NCBI GenBank assembly: GCA_023052935.1
Contig: JAJSOM010000051.1
Location: 144,232 to 208,231, forward strand
DNA length: 64,000 nucleotides
Direction of reading: 5' to 3'
DNA from: Piezodorus guildinii
Taxonomy: Eukaryota > Arthropoda > Insecta > Hemiptera > Pentatomidae
The position numbers and the translations under genes are program-made. Below, in pieces: positions 1 to 11,568 of the stretch (positions are counted from its first letter, which is position 1; each line of letters starts with the position of its first letter). The notes under the pieces were generated by a model that was not told where the DNA came from, did not search any database, and saw only the letters and a program-made list of their open reading frames with translations.

Positions 1-129
1 CTCAGGTCACTCATACTGACAGACTGCCTGCTCTCTATTCACAACTTTGCCTAACCTTCTGAAACCTTCAGTGGCCTACCCTTGAAAAAATAATTTATTT
101 TATTTTATTTTTTAATTTTTTTGGAAGTT

Positions 130-550
130 TTTCTTAATATAAACATTTAAAAGAGCACACATTGACTTCCATTTGTAACTTAATCACTTTATTTCATAAG
201 CTTTTCATATCTGTCGACGTTTCGGGGCTGTTTCCCCATTTTCAAGACTTATTTTTTTCATTATATAAATGCTTATATATCACCCATCATTTTATTTCAT
301 AGCACACTGCTATTTGTCCTTATGGGTGTTCATTGGCTCATAGAAACAGTGAGCAAATGAAAACCCATAAGGACAAATAGCAGTGTGCTATGAAATAATG
401 GTTGGTGATATATGAAAAAGCATTTATATAATGAAAAAAATAAGTCTTGAAAATGGGGAAAAAGCCCCGAAACGTCGACAAATATGAAAAGCTTATGAAA
501 ATAAAGTGATTAAGTGACAAATGGAAGTCAATGTGTGCTCTTTTAAGTGC
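130..550. repeat. Foldback hairpin with arms of about 180 bp
   Basis: Arms 145-325 and 362-545 are inverted copies (ATAAGGACAAATAGCAGTGTGC at 367 pairs with GCACACTGCTATTTGTCCTTAT). Each arm holds the motif AAATGGGG(A)n-CCCCGAAACGTCGAC. It lies inside a repeat also present at 24,260-24,845 (CAGTGGCC ... GACCCACTCTGGTTAGAATATGGTGG). Confidence 0.75.
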
Positions 551-559
551 AAATATTTT

Positions 560-1480
560 ATATATTATTTTATTATTGAGCTTTGGCAGACCCACTCTGG
601 TTAGAATATGGTGGTTACCTATAGAATGATTTTGGGCAATAATGGATTAGTAATGGATGGGAAATCAGATATATAGAATGAAGGAACAAAGCAAATTATT
701 TAAATTCAGGTATTGAGGAGAAGATATTTCAGTACGCAGTTATCATGATTCTTAATTAAGCAGAAACTTAGTTTAATGTGCCAACGTGATGGCCTAAATT
801 TAGGGCCATCTTCAGACAAATTGAAGAAGGGAGATCACAATTTAAATTGGTTGCTTAAGTTTATGCTTAACTAAGTGTTTTGATGACTGCAACCCGAATT
901 ATGGGTATCTTCTCCGCAATATCTACATACAGTTAGCTATTCTCACATAATCAAAATAGAGGAAGTAGGCTGATTGTGCAAGGAAGTAGTTAAGTTGAGA
1001 TCAAAATTTTTTTTAAATATATAAATGGCCTTCAAGATTTGACACCAAATCCTATATCTTCAATACATGTTTGCCATAATTTAATAAAAACTTGGGTTAC
1101 GGAAACAAAAATAATCAATAAGTTAAGTAAATAGAGAATAAAAACAAAATAATGTAAATGAGAGAGGATGGAGATTCAAAAGAGGGAGAACAAAATAAAA
1201 TAATCATGATATTAAAATTAAAATAAATTATGTGAAGTGAATTTTTTAGATTTTACACCGAGCATTAATGAACAGTTGCTTGGTCATCATAAACTTTTGT
1301 TTATCTAACTTTTGTAAAAAACATGGCTTCTGTTTCTAGCGGAACCGCTACTTTTCTTTGCTTTCCATATCTTCTGCATCGGAATAGAAGTGTTACTCCC
1401 AGTCATATTTCTCCTACCATTCCTGGACTTTTTCTTTCTGCAGGCATTTTAAAAGCTCCTGGAGAGGTTCTTGAGATCAC
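560..1480. other. AT-rich repeats, no gene seen
   Basis: A hairpin-like element with GCCAACGTGATGGCC and GGGCCATCTTCAG lies near 775-815. The rest shows no coding signal. Confidence 0.4.
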
Positions 1481-1489
1481 ACTTAGCCA

Positions 1490-1670
1490 CCAGGTTTTTT
1501 TTTTCTCAATTTTAGGTTACCCACTTTATATAGTCCTTGGAAGGTTTCCTCTAGCCTAGGGTTGTTGTGCCATGGCTCAGCCAGACTCTAAGCCAGGACC
1601 TCAGAACACTAGCCACTGCCTGACATACAGAACCAGACCACTCTCTGTGAGCTATGTCGATACACTGTGA
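1490..1670 (-). mobile_element. SINE family A copy
   Basis: Shares the SINE-A body (TTAGGTTACCCACTTTATA, GGAAGG) and tRNA-like head (ACACTAGCCACTGCCT and AAGCCAGGACCT on the plus strand), both decayed. Confidence 0.55.
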
Positions 1671-2076
1671 GGTGTGTATTGTGAGCTAAGAAGTTACCTA
1701 AAAACTTTGATATTACCTTAATTATTTTTCGACCACTCAAATTACTATGATTTAATTTCTCTATTTTATTTAATGTTCATTTCCTTAAATACTGATTTTT
1801 CATCAGTTTCAGATTCAGTCTTATGCATTTTTTGAGTCATGAATTTCGTGGAACTTGAAAATGGCAAGAGAACCTGGCCAGGCTCAGTAATAGAAAATAA
1901 CTTTTATTCTGGGATTAGTTCATTTAAGAATAACATATATGCACAATTATAATATCCCATTTGTGTGTCAATAAATCCAAAGGAACATGAAAAATTCTTA
2001 TTTATAATTGTGGGAAGATGGAAAAATGTATTATAATTATATCTATATTATTCTATATTAGGATAGAATAATATAG

Positions 2077-2358
2077 GATCTGCATGGTCTAGTGGATAGA
2101 GCACTAGTGTACTGTTATCCAGGTCCTGGGTTTGAATCCTTTGAATGTCTGAGGAAAAATATTATTTATTCTGTTATTTCAGCTTTTGAGTGACCCTATG
2201 ATATGGAGACCCTTCTGGGGCAGACCCTCTATAAAGTAGGTACCCAAAAATGGGGAAAAATTGGAGGCTGATTGTGCTCTAGTCAATCACCTCATTGCAT
2301 GACTGTTGGCCTAAATACTGTACGAATCTCTGTTAATACTGATCCCAAGACCCTTATT
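2077..2358 (+). mobile_element. SINE family A, full-length tRNA-derived copy
   Basis: The head reads GCATGGTCTAGTGGATAGAGC (pol III A box) and GGGTTTGAATCC (B box), followed by the shared body with ATTTATTCTGTTATTTCAGC and GAGACCCTTCTGGGG. It ends in GATCCCAAGACCCTT. Not a functional tRNA, because the acceptor stem cannot close. Confidence 0.75.
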
Positions 2359-2359
2359 T

Positions 2360-2640
2360 ATAAATATAGAATTGGAGGCTGTAATTATACTGAACCAGTT
2401 TTTATTAAAATGCACAATGGTCCAACTATTATGCCATCTTCGGTTGAAAAAACAATTTTTAAGCTTAAAATATGTGGGTAATTCCATCAAGAAGCATCAT
2501 GTCTGAAAATTTGGAACCACCTACACACCTTGAGGTGAACAATTGTTTTTGCACCCGAAGATGGCATAGTAGTCGAACCATTGTGCATTTTAATAAAAAG
2601 TGGTTCAGTATAATTACAGCCTCCAATCCTATTATTAAAT
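2360..2640. repeat. Foldback element (also at 27,945-28,180)
   Basis: ATTGGAGGCTGTAATTATAC at 2,370 pairs with GTATAATTACAGCCTCCAAT at 2,610. Both arms contain TGCACAATGG and a GAAGATGGCATAGTAGTCGAACCA-type motif. Confidence 0.72.
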
Positions 2641-2649
2641 CTTGACTTT

Positions 2650-3180
2650 CACCTTAAATCATCTGCACAAAACCTTCGGTAGATACATGTGTTGCGCAAT
2701 ACTAAAAATAAATGAATTGATTTACAAAGTTTATTTATATTTTTCTCTTAAAGTCTGATATTTGATTTGAAATATAGGATATGTTGAGTTTCTATTTAGG
2801 AAGACAAAGGCTATTGAAAAAGTTGGGATTTGAATGATAAATAATGAAGAAACATGGCAGATATGAGTAGATGGGGGAATTCTAGGGGATAGTAGAGGAG
2901 GGCAAAGAAGGAATGATCAAAAGCTTTAGTTCTATTGGAAGAAATTCTAAGGTAAGAATAGCACGATCTTGTTTCAAGTGAGTTCACTAAGGAATTATAT
3001 TGTAGGAGGCTGTAAATATAGGGTGGGTGCGGACAGTTAATGGTTTGATAAATGTACAATCCTTGGAAAAATTGTTTGCGAGGGGCGGGAGTCACTTTAA
3101 CTCATCATATAAGTGGGTAAAATGTGACCACTATGAAGTACCAAAGATAAATCTAAAAGAAGATTCATAATTCGCTTCAA
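2650..3180 (-). mobile_element. LINE C-terminus (CR1/jockey-like)
   Basis: The minus-strand frame over 2811-3095 has LVNSLETRSCYSYLRI, NRTKAFDHSFFALLYYP and LEFPHLLI, the pattern of CR1/L2/jockey RT tails (TRS ... R-T-x-x-F-x-x-SFF ... W-N-x-LP). The same block recurs at 28,250-28,680. Confidence 0.55.
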
Positions 3181-4770
3181 TCTGTCCTAAAACACAGTCA
3201 AGAGGACCTCATGCACCACATAGCAATAGTCAAAGTTGGGAAAATAAGTGAGGATGCCAGGAGATCACGGGTGGGTTGTGGAAGAAGGTGACTATAGCGA
3301 TGGAAGAATTTGGGGTTACTCAATGTTCTATTGGAGATTTGGGCAATATGGGGTTTCCAGGTAAGGGTTTAGTTGATGGTAATAGCTAGGTTTTCGACCA
3401 ATTGATTGAAATGAAGGGGATTGGGTGATCTTTTAGGAATCCAACATTGGACTATTACTCTAAAATACTTCCCCACTGTTCAGTCCTGACTTCAGTGAAA
3501 CGGGTCCTTACGTACAATTGGATGTCACAATTGTTCACAGACATGGTTGGTTCAAAGCTGAAACTCCACTGTTTTGGAGTTGATATTTACCAAAATGCCC
3601 CACATGTGGTGTTCTGCAGACTGCCGAGCATGTGGTTATGATCTCGACTGCTTTTGAGTCCATTAAAGCCAAGATGATGAGAGCAAAGGGAATATTTGTC
3701 CTCACTGAGAAGAAGTTTCCTTAGTTAGTGAGTGAGACAAACTTTCCTTGGTTTAAAGAGTTCATATATTTCTGTTAAAACGCCTTTAGGTCTAGCCCAC
3801 TTCAGCCTTGGAGCCCGAAGAAGAAGAAGAGGGCCAGGACCAAGAAGACCATCAGAGGAAGGAAGTTTCTAACGGAGCGCTAGAAGTTCAACTATCTTAA
3901 TGGGTATCAATTTGGTGCCGAATCCAATGAAGTGGTAAGGAAAGAAAGGGCTGATTCCTATTCTGAGCTGAATGATCATTTGGGATCAAGTTAGGAAAGG
4001 TGTCATAGGACCCGAGGAGGGAATTGGGACCTATAACAACGGCTAGAGTTTTCATAGCATTTAGTTTTAGTTTATTGAGTTTAGTCCAATCATTGATTCT
4101 ATCTAGGTCTTTCTGATTATTGGCTAATGCTACTAATGCCTCAGAATAAGTAGATCTGTAAGTTGTTATCATATAACTGATGGGAACAGTGATGGATAGC
4201 ATTGGTAAGATCATTGATATAGGAATTAAAAAGGAGAGGATATATGCTTGTGCTCTGGTTCACACCTGAAGAAAGAACAATGAAGGAAGATAGAGGATGG
4301 TTAGGAATAGTGACAACTTGAGTCCTATGAAAGAGGTCTTGGAAAAGGATATGGATTGTAGTTTGGAGAAAAGGATAGAGTGATCGAGAGGGTCAAAAGA
4401 TTTTTAAAAAGTCCAGAAGTATGTTTGTTTATTCATTTAACCTCACTTTATCCAACTAAGGCTAATCGGACAATGCTACAATGGGAGTTATAAATTTTGC
4501 CTATCCAGAAGTGTTATTACTGTCTGTTTCTTTTCATCCATGACGGTATGTATGTGACTAATGGTTTTGAGTAGAGGAGATTGTGTGGAAAAGCAAGATT
4601 GGAGAGGATCGAGAAAATTGGAATGTCAGATAGTTGTCATTGGACTATTCTTTCTAAAGGTTTAGGAAGGCTAGAAGAGGATGGAAATTGAGCAAAATTC
4701 TTTAGGGGATGAAGCATTATAGTTGTTATTGATAGGATGAACTATTGCTTTTTCCTAAATGGTAGGATAT
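3180..4770 (-). mobile_element. Decayed CR1/jockey-like LINE RT region
   Basis: Minus-strand frames include SSGVNQSTSIYPLLFNSYINDLTNAI (near 4,200-4,270, RT domain 4), LANNQKDLDRINDWTKLNKLKLN (3,990-4,130) and PNFDYC (near 3,230). Many stops and shifts. A plus-strand RT-tail piece with CPTCGVLQTAEHVVM is nested at about 3,440-3,770, and a SINE-B fragment at 4,423-4,513. Confidence 0.6.
4423..4513 (-). mobile_element. SINE family B fragment
   Basis: Reverse of the SINE-B tail: TTTATTCATTTAACCTCACT, GGCTAATCGGACAATGCTAC and AAATTTTGCCTATCCAG. Confidence 0.6.
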
Positions 4771-4911
4771 ATAGAATTTTGCTGAGAAAAATTATATATT
4801 AACAGAAGAAATGTTAGGGTTGTGGGAAGGTATAATTTTATAGGTTTAGTATTTTATAATAATAGATTATAATATATAGATTTAGTAATTTTATAAATTC
4901 CTTTAAATCCT

Positions 4912-5062
4912 GTAGAGTTGGGTACTCAAAAGTTAAGGAAAAACCTGTCAGCTGATCATGGTCTCAGCTTGATCACTTCCTTGCACATCTGTTGGCCTAG
5001 ACAAAGAATTAATCCCTTCCTCCTTGTACTGAACCCAAGACCCTTCAGGACGCAGGCTTTTT
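4912..5062 (+). mobile_element. SINE family A 3' half
   Basis: Body GGGTACTCAAAAG, GATCACTTCCTTGCACATCTGTTGGCC and end GAACCCAAGACCCTTCAGG, followed by a T12 run. Confidence 0.55.
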
Positions 5063-5099
5063 TTTTTTTATTTTTTTAAAATAAATTTACAATATTTAT

Positions 5100-5660
5100 G
5101 AAATTTTCTCTTACACCAGCACATAGCTTATGATTCTCTTAGGGGTACTATCACCTGCCAACCTTTGCAAGTGACCAGCCCAAAGTAGCCTGCTGATCTC
5201 TATGAATCTCACCGCTGGGACGTCCTTATACTTCCCATACAGTTCCCGATTATGCCTGATTCTGCTGTGGCCATTTTTCCATATTGGCCCAAAAATACTT
5301 CTTTTAAAGATAGCAATTTTTTGTTTCCCCTGCTTTCCTTAGCACCCAGAATTCAGTATGGGTCTGATCAGGGTTTTGAAAACAGTAGCCTTCCTGTCCT
5401 TATTAATTTCTTTGGTTTTAAAAAAGTTTAATTATACTATAATAACCCCTTGAAGCAGCTAAAATTATCTTTTCTATTTTTTTTTTTTTGGAGGAGTTAT
5501 TTTTATGCCAGATTCTGACCAACTGATTATATCAACATCGTCTGCACATCAACATCGTTAGCCAGAAGCTGTGCCTTTATTGAAGATATGTCTGCCTGTT
5601 TGAACATGAGAATCTCTCATCATTTTCAAATTTTTACTTATCATTAGGTAAATTTAGGAA
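5100..5660 (-). mobile_element. LINE reverse transcriptase C-terminal fragment (left arm)
   Basis: Minus-strand frames give ADDVD-like residues, then VFKTLIRPILNSGC, then RSIFGPIWKNGHSRIRHNR, then LLWAGHLQRLAGDSTPKRI, a typical non-LTR RT tail. Broken by stops and shifts. Confidence 0.65.
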
Positions 5661-6469
5661 CATAGTTGTCATAGCAATCCAGGAATACAGTTATTAGCCA
5701 TTAATAATTTAAGTTTTGCCTAACTTTTCATTTTTCAACTAGGTTGTTAATGCAAATTAATCATTCTTTTCTAATACTTTACAATCGCCTATTTGTACTG
5801 TGTAAACCTGAATCATTGAACTTATATTGGACTCGATGAACTATATTTTCACTGAAAACTCAGATACAATTTTTCACAATTGAATACTTAACCTTACCAC
5901 GTATTTGATATAGCTGTATGAGTGAAAGTGGATATTGTTTCGGACCAATACAGTTTGTACTTTGTTTGCTAATTTTTAAAAAGGTGCTATTTTTTGTTAC
6001 AAAAAAAAATGTTTTTTGACTTATTTGTTACCAAATAATCAAAGTTTTATCCAAATCACTCATCCAGCCCAATTCAAAAAGAGAAAACTCAAGTTCTTTC
6101 AAGGTGTATTTGAGAATTGCAGTTCTTTACAAAAGTATTTTAGTTCATAATTCATTCCAAAACATATTAAAAACATTTTTATTCCATAACATAAGTGTTA
6201 TTGATATAGAAATATAAATTATGTATTTTAATGCAAAAATAAATTGGTTTAATAACATAATAATGAGAGATTTTTGAATTTAATGTACGGTGTCCTAGAA
6301 GGAATATTGTACTGATCTTAAATCATTTTCTCATTATCAATAACTGCTATTTTATAGAACAAATTATTCTAAATTCTATTTATTTATGAATTATATAAAT
6401 TCATTACTGGAAATTCATTAATACATGTAATACTAGTTTATTTTAGTTAAACATTGCAATCAATTGATA
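5660..6469. other. Left-arm AT-rich DNA, no gene
   Basis: No coding signal. It is matched in reverse by 9,000-9,690. The part 6,240-6,480 resembles the 3' flanks of family copies at 12,290 and 48,610. Confidence 0.5.
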
Positions 6470-7345
6470 TACACTTACTCAAAAAAGTTTCGATACACCC
6501 ATAAATAAATTCTTAGTTTTGAAAGCTGAGGTTGATTTCCTCCAAAAGTTTCACCTTCCATCTGGCCTAAATTTAGATTCCTAAGAGAACATGAACCATT
6601 CCCAGAAATTTTTGGGTTTATTTACAAACACTCTAGCAAATTATAGCTGCTTCTTCTCGTTTAACTTACTGAAGAAGGGCTTTCTTCTTGTGACTCGAGC
6701 ACTGTATCCTTCTCTTCTTAAAATATGTTTGACTTTTTCTGGGTGGACTTGTATCCCATAGTATCTATTTATTTTGTTGGCAACTGAGGTGTCGGTAGTG
6801 TAAGGATTTGCATAGACTTCAGCAAGAACGACTCACCCATGGTGATTCTCCAGTCTCCTGTCTTCCAGCACGTGGTCTATTTTCAAAAGATTTTAACTAT
6901 CTAAGTTTTTGTAGTCCACACTGTACAGGAGCATGTGACTTATTCAACAGATATGCAATATTTCTTAGAGACAAGCCCTGTGAAACATGAGCTCTTAAAT
7001 CACGAGAAATGGGCATATTGGAAATAAATCAGTTTCCCACACCCAAGTAAAGTTAATACTGAACCAAGATTTATAAATAAGATTGATACAGATAACACTG
7101 GAAGGACGGTCATATTACAACAAATAGGTTAAATATTGAAAGTGAATGGAAACTTTTTTGACCTACCATTGACAAATGACATTCTGCCTCTTTTTATATT
7201 AATGATTAAATGAAAATAAATAAATATATTTTTTTTTAATCTAACATTAGTATTAATAATTTGTACATTTGGAAATTGTTAAGTTGAAAATAAACAGCTA
7301 TACAAAATAAAAGTATGCTGTATGGAAACTTTTTTGATTGAGTTT
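6470..7345 (-). mobile_element. Tc1-like DNA transposon relic
   Basis: Terminal inverted repeats of about 28 bp: ACTCAAAAAAGTTTCGATACA near 6,477 and, reversed, TCAAAAAAGTTTCCATACA near 7,330. Minus-strand frames give VANKINRYYGIQVHPEKVKH and RREGYSARVTRRKP (Tc1 helix-turn-helix region), then a stop where the FSDESKF catalytic motif should start (S-stop-ESKFRPDG), then VWRK-like sequence. Only the N-terminal half and first catalytic region remain. Confidence 0.65.
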
Positions 7346-7717
7346 ATCTCATATTTTCATCCCTGAATTATAAAAATTAACCTAGGGTTTGAGTGTATAG
7401 ATTCAATAAAAATGGAATTTTCAAAGAATATATTCTATTTGAGGGTTTGTAAAGAATAATAAAATAGAAAAAATATAACTTCTATGCCCTTTAATTTAAA
7501 TCTAAAAACTATTATATACAATTATTATTTAATACAATATTTACAATAATATAATTCAATATTTACAATTAAAATATTTACAATAACATAATTCCATATT
7601 TACAACTATAATATACAATATAAATATATCTGATGTAAATTTGACTATTTATTTCAGTTCTAATAATAATAACTATAGTGATTCACAGCCTTAGAAAGAT
7701 ATTTTTATTGGAATTCA

Positions 7718-7750
<33 letters not shown>

Positions 7751-7838
7751 AGTAATTATTACAGCAATTATTAGTTCTACAATAAATGAGAATGTATTTT
7801 ATATGTTATAATACATGTTTATAATTATATTGTTTCAG

Positions 7839-8020
7839 ATAATCTGAAAAGAGACTCCAAACCTTCTTGTAATGGTGATTTTGTTTACTCTGATAACAAC
7901 GATGATGAATAAGATGAGTGGATGAGGTTCTTGTCCGAAGAGGTACAGCCCTCTTCTCTGGATGATTTCTACAACTATCTGAACGATGAAACAGGCTAAG
8001 CATGATGGGTGATATATGAG
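7839..8020 (+). pseudogene. Microexon family copy F, decayed terminal exon
   Basis: The only plus-strand member. The acceptor TTGTTTCAG is followed by a phase-1 frame reading DNLKRDSKPSCNGDF, then an in-frame TAA where paralogues have an acidic codon. It continues DEWMRFLSEEVQPSSLDDFYNYLNDE and ends in a further TAA. As in copy E, the stretch after the DE codons is one nucleotide shorter than in D (11 instead of 12 before the ATGATG). The downstream ENKLVILRW segment is lost. It sits in the spacer of the 5.2-10.1 kb palindrome, next to its own 3' flank, which forms the right arm. Confidence 0.6.
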
Positions 8021-8589
8021 GCATAGAAAAACAAATTTAAATATTTATGTTAACACATTATTTTTATTCTTAATAGATTATATGATTGACTTATTTTTTA
8101 AAAATAATGTAATTTATATATATTTTTTCAGAAGATATTCTAATTTGAATTCAATATGTACCTGAAGGAATATGTTCTTGCTTTAAATAAGATTATCATC
8201 AACAATTAAGCTTTATTAATGCCAACATTTCTTGAATTTTCATCTCCATAACATTGTTTTATATTTTAATTATGATGTATATAAAATCGGTGAAATGTAG
8301 CACTAATATAGCACATTTAACTATTAATAATAAAGTAATAATTGCTTCAGATAGATATTGAATTCAAATAAAAATATGTTCCTAAGGCTGTGAATCACTA
8401 TAGTTATTATTATTAGAACTGAAATAAATAGTAATATTTACATAAGATATATTTATATTGTATTATATAGTTGTAAATATGTAATTATGTTATTGTAAAT
8501 ATTTTAATTGTAAATATTGAATTATATTATTGTAAATATTGTATTAAATAATAATTGTATATAATAGTTTTTAGATTTAAATTAAAAGC
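8021..8589. other. AT-rich 3' flank of copy F
   Basis: No gene. Contains the family 3' repeat with the inverted pair AATGCCAACATTTC/GAAATGTAGCAC and the inner end of the palindrome right arm. Confidence 0.45.
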
Positions 8590-8990
8590 TATAAAAGTGC
8601 TGGAAGACAGGAGACTGGAGAATCGCCATGGGTGAGTCGTTTTTGCGGAAGTGAATGCAAATCCTCTCACTACCGACACCTCAGTTGCCAACAAAATAAA
8701 TAGGTACTATGGGATAAAAGTCCCCAAGAAAAAGTCAAACATATTGCAAGAAGAGAAGGATACAGTGCTCGAGTCACAAGAAGAAAGCCCTTAGAAGAAG
8801 CAGCTTTAATTTGCTAGAGTGGTTGTAAATAAACCCAAAACTTTCTGGGAACGGGTCATATTCTCTTAGGAATCTAAATTTAGGCCAGATGGAAGGTCAA
8901 ACGTGTGGAGGAAATCAACCTCAGCTTTCAAAACTAAGAATTTATTTATGGGTGTATGGAAACTTTTTTGAGTAAGTGTATATCAATTGA
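8590..8990 (+). mobile_element. Tc1-like relic (right arm copy, one TIR)
   Basis: Mirror of the left-arm Tc1 element, lacking the far TIR and about 610 bp. The remaining TIR, GTATGGAAACTTTTTTGAGTAAGTG, lies near 8,955-8,980. Confidence 0.6.
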
Positions 8991-9699
8991 TTGCAATGTT
9001 TAACGAAAGTAAACTAGTATTATACGTATTAAAGAATTTCCAGTAGTGAAGTTATATAATTCATAAATAAATATAATTTAGAATAATTTGTTCTATAAAG
9101 TAGCAGTTATTGATAATTGAAAAAATGATTTAAGATCAGTACAATATTCATTTTAGGACATCGTACATTAAATTCAAAAATCTCTCATTATTATGTTATT
9201 GAACCAATTTATTTAAGCATTAAAATACATAATTTATTTTTCTATATCAATTACACTTATGTTATGGAAGAAAATGTTTTTATTATGTTTTGGAATGAAT
9301 TATGAACTAAAATACTTTTGTAATGAACTGAAATTTTCAAATACACCTTGAAAGAACTTGAGATTTTCTTTATAAATTGGGGTGGATGAGTGATTTGGAT
9401 AATATCCACTTTCACTCATACAGCTATATCAAATACAATGTAAGGTTAAGTATTCAATCGTGAAAAATTGTATCTGAGTTTTAAATGAAAATATAGTTCA
9501 TCGAGTCCAATATAAGTTCAATGATTCATGTTTACACAGTACAAATAGGCAATTGTAAAGTATTAGAAAAGAATGATTAATTTGCATCAACAAGCTAGTT
9601 GAAAAATGAAAAGTAAGGCAAAACTTAAATTATTAATGGCTAATAACTGTATTCCTGGATTGCTATGACAACTATGTTCCTAAATTTACATAATCATAA

Positions 9700-10058
9700 G
9701 TAAAAATTAGGAAATGATAAGAGATTCTCATGTTCAAACAGGCAGACATATCTTCAATAAAGGCACAGCTTCTGGCTAATGCAGACGATGTTGATATAAT
9801 CAGTTGGTCAGAATCTGGCATAAAAATAACTCCTCCAAAAAAATAGAAAAGATAATTAATATATAAGGCCAGGAAGGCTGTTGTCTTCAAAACCCTGATC
9901 AGACCCATACTGAATTCTGGGTGCTAAGGAAAGCAGGGAACAAAAAAATTGCTACCTTTAAAAGAAATATCTTTGGGCCAATATGGAAAAATGGCCTCTA
10001 CAGAATCAGGCATAGTCGGGAACTGTATTAGAAGTATAAGGATGTCCCAACAGCTATT
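9700..10058 (+). mobile_element. LINE fragment (right arm copy)
   Basis: Mirror copy of the left-arm LINE: NADDVDIISWS followed by VFKTLIRPILNSGC on the plus strand. It stops at the palindrome edge, before the LLWAGHL tail. Confidence 0.62.
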
Positions 10059-10063
10059 TTTCT

Positions 10064-10155
10064 CCCATTAAAAAATCCTAGGACCACCTGCGGGTTTGAA
10101 CCTGTGATTTTTGGCATAGGATGCTGTTATGCTAGCCACCCAGCTACAAGTGATC
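10064..10155 (-). mobile_element. SINE family B head fragment
   Basis: CCATTAAAAAATCCTAGGACCACCTG, B box complement GGGTTTGAACCTG and A box complement GCTAGCCACCCAGCTAC. Confidence 0.6.
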
Positions 10156-10194
10156 CTATGCATTTTGTGAGATTTGGAAATATCAGGCAACAAC

Positions 10195-10300
10195 GCTCAA
10201 CGGCTGAAATAACAGAATACAAAATATTGTGTCACATTTGAGATTCAAACCCAGAACCAGTAGAATAGTAGACTAATGCAGAAATAGGAATAGAAAAAAA
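10195..10300 (-). mobile_element. SINE family A head fragment
   Basis: GGCTGAAATAACAGAATA and GATTCAAACCCAGAACCAG, with GTAGACTAATGCAG matching the A-box side, then a poly-A stretch. Confidence 0.5.
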
Positions 10301-10601
10301 AAAAAAAAAAAAAACTTTACCCAATTAATTTAAATATCGATTGAAGTGATTATTTATTTATTTATTATCTTTACACTTTCAGAAAGCAATCAAAATAGGA
10401 AACACCCAGCAAATCCTCTTCAAATATTGCACATGTTGTTAGAACGCCTTAAGGCATGTATAGGCAAGCCTTCAAAACTGTTCAGTGTTTGCGGCATGGA
10501 AGCGGGGCGCCTGGTTTTTAAGTATTCCTGGCCTCTGATTGTTTATAACGTGACTGAATATTTTTCAGATATTTATAGTATTTATTAGACAAGCATGTGC
10601 A

Positions 10602-10921
10602 CCAAAAAAAAAAAAAAAAAAACCTGTACCACTAAACCCATTAAGAGTTTTGGGCTCAGTAGATGTAGAGATTCGTACTGTTTCTAGGCCAACGGCCGTG
10701 CAATGAGGTGATTCGGCCGGGATCACGCCCAGCCGCCAGGTTTTTCCCCCGTTTTTGGGTACCAACTTTATTGAGGCTGGGTGTGCCCCACGAGGGTCTC
10801 CATGCCCCGGGATCGCCCCCTTCCCTCTGGCTGAAATAACAGAATAAATAATATTCAGCCACGGCCGGGATGCGAACCCAAGACCCGGAGCACAGTAGAC
10901 TAGCGCTCCACCCACTAGACT
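10602..10921 (-). mobile_element. SINE family A, GC-richer full copy
   Basis: Minus-strand head GTCTAGTGGGTGGAGCGCTAG and B box GGGTTCGCATCCCGG, body with GGAGACCCTCG and AACAAACGG-type match to other copies. Its 3' end on the minus strand runs into poly-T (10,602-10,621). Retains CpGs lost in other copies, so it may be younger. Confidence 0.72.
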
Positions 10922-11500
10922 CAAGAGTAAAAATAGGAAGAAAATATACAGAACCATTCCTGGTCACTAAGGGTCTGAAGCAAGGACATTGCCTCTCTCC
11001 AACACTTTTTAATATTTACGTGGAACAAGCTCTAAGATTGTGGAAACAAAAGTGTCGAGGAATGGGTGTGGAGGTTGGTGATGATACACTTTTCAGCCTT
11101 CAGTTTGCAGACGATCAGGTTATCCTAGCATCAGAAAAAGGTGATCTTGAATATATGCTGAGGAAATTGAATGAAGCAAATTCTGAGTGCGTCCTAGAGT
11201 TCAGCAGAGAAAAAACAGAGTATATGCCATGCAACTCAACAGCCTCAGCCATCTGTGTGGAGGATTGGACGATCCCACAGAGCAACATCTTTAAATATCT
11301 TAGCGTGACCATAGGTCATTTCGGAACGATGACAAAAGATATTGAAAATAAGATTGGGAAATGGTAGAAGGATTATAGGTATCTTGAATGGTGTTCTCTG
11401 GAGCAAGCAGGCGTCGCTTCTTACGAAAAAAAGATTCACCCTCTTCCTCTTAGGGACCACTTTATATGGGGCAGAAACATGGACAGTGGGATACATTTTT
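10922..11500 (+). mobile_element. LINE reverse transcriptase fragment
   Basis: Plus-strand frame gives VTKGLKQGHCLSPTLFNIYV (RT domain 4), LQFADDQVILASEK (catalytic FADD), and FKYLSVTIGHFGTMTKDIENKIG. A shift follows, then IIGILNGVLWSKQASLLTKK and TTLYGAETWTVG. Related to RTE/L2-like elements with the YGAE-W motif. 5' truncated and directly joined to SINE-A. Confidence 0.75.
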
Positions 11501-11568
11501 AATAATTTTTGTAATAGTTTTGAATTAATTTTTAAAATTACCTACAAATTTGTAATCATTTATATTAT

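Larger units (their letters stand above)
5218..10058. repeat. Long imperfect palindrome (about 4.8 kb)
   Basis: Left arm 5,218-7,715 and right arm 8,355-10,058 are reverse complements with many differences. Examples: CTGGGACGTCC at 5,216 against GGATGTCCCAACAG at 10,045; the ATATAATCAGTTGGTCAG match at 9,795; TCACTATAGTTATTATT at 8,395 against its complement at 7,665. The left arm has about 610 bp (6,880-7,490) missing from the right. Both arms carry a LINE C-terminus, AT-rich DNA, Tc1 sequence and the family 3' flank. The spacer holds copy F. Confidence 0.82.

Noticed and set aside
2081..2145. tRNA gene
   Set aside because: A and B boxes are present, but no closing acceptor stem; it continues into a SINE body repeated elsewhere.
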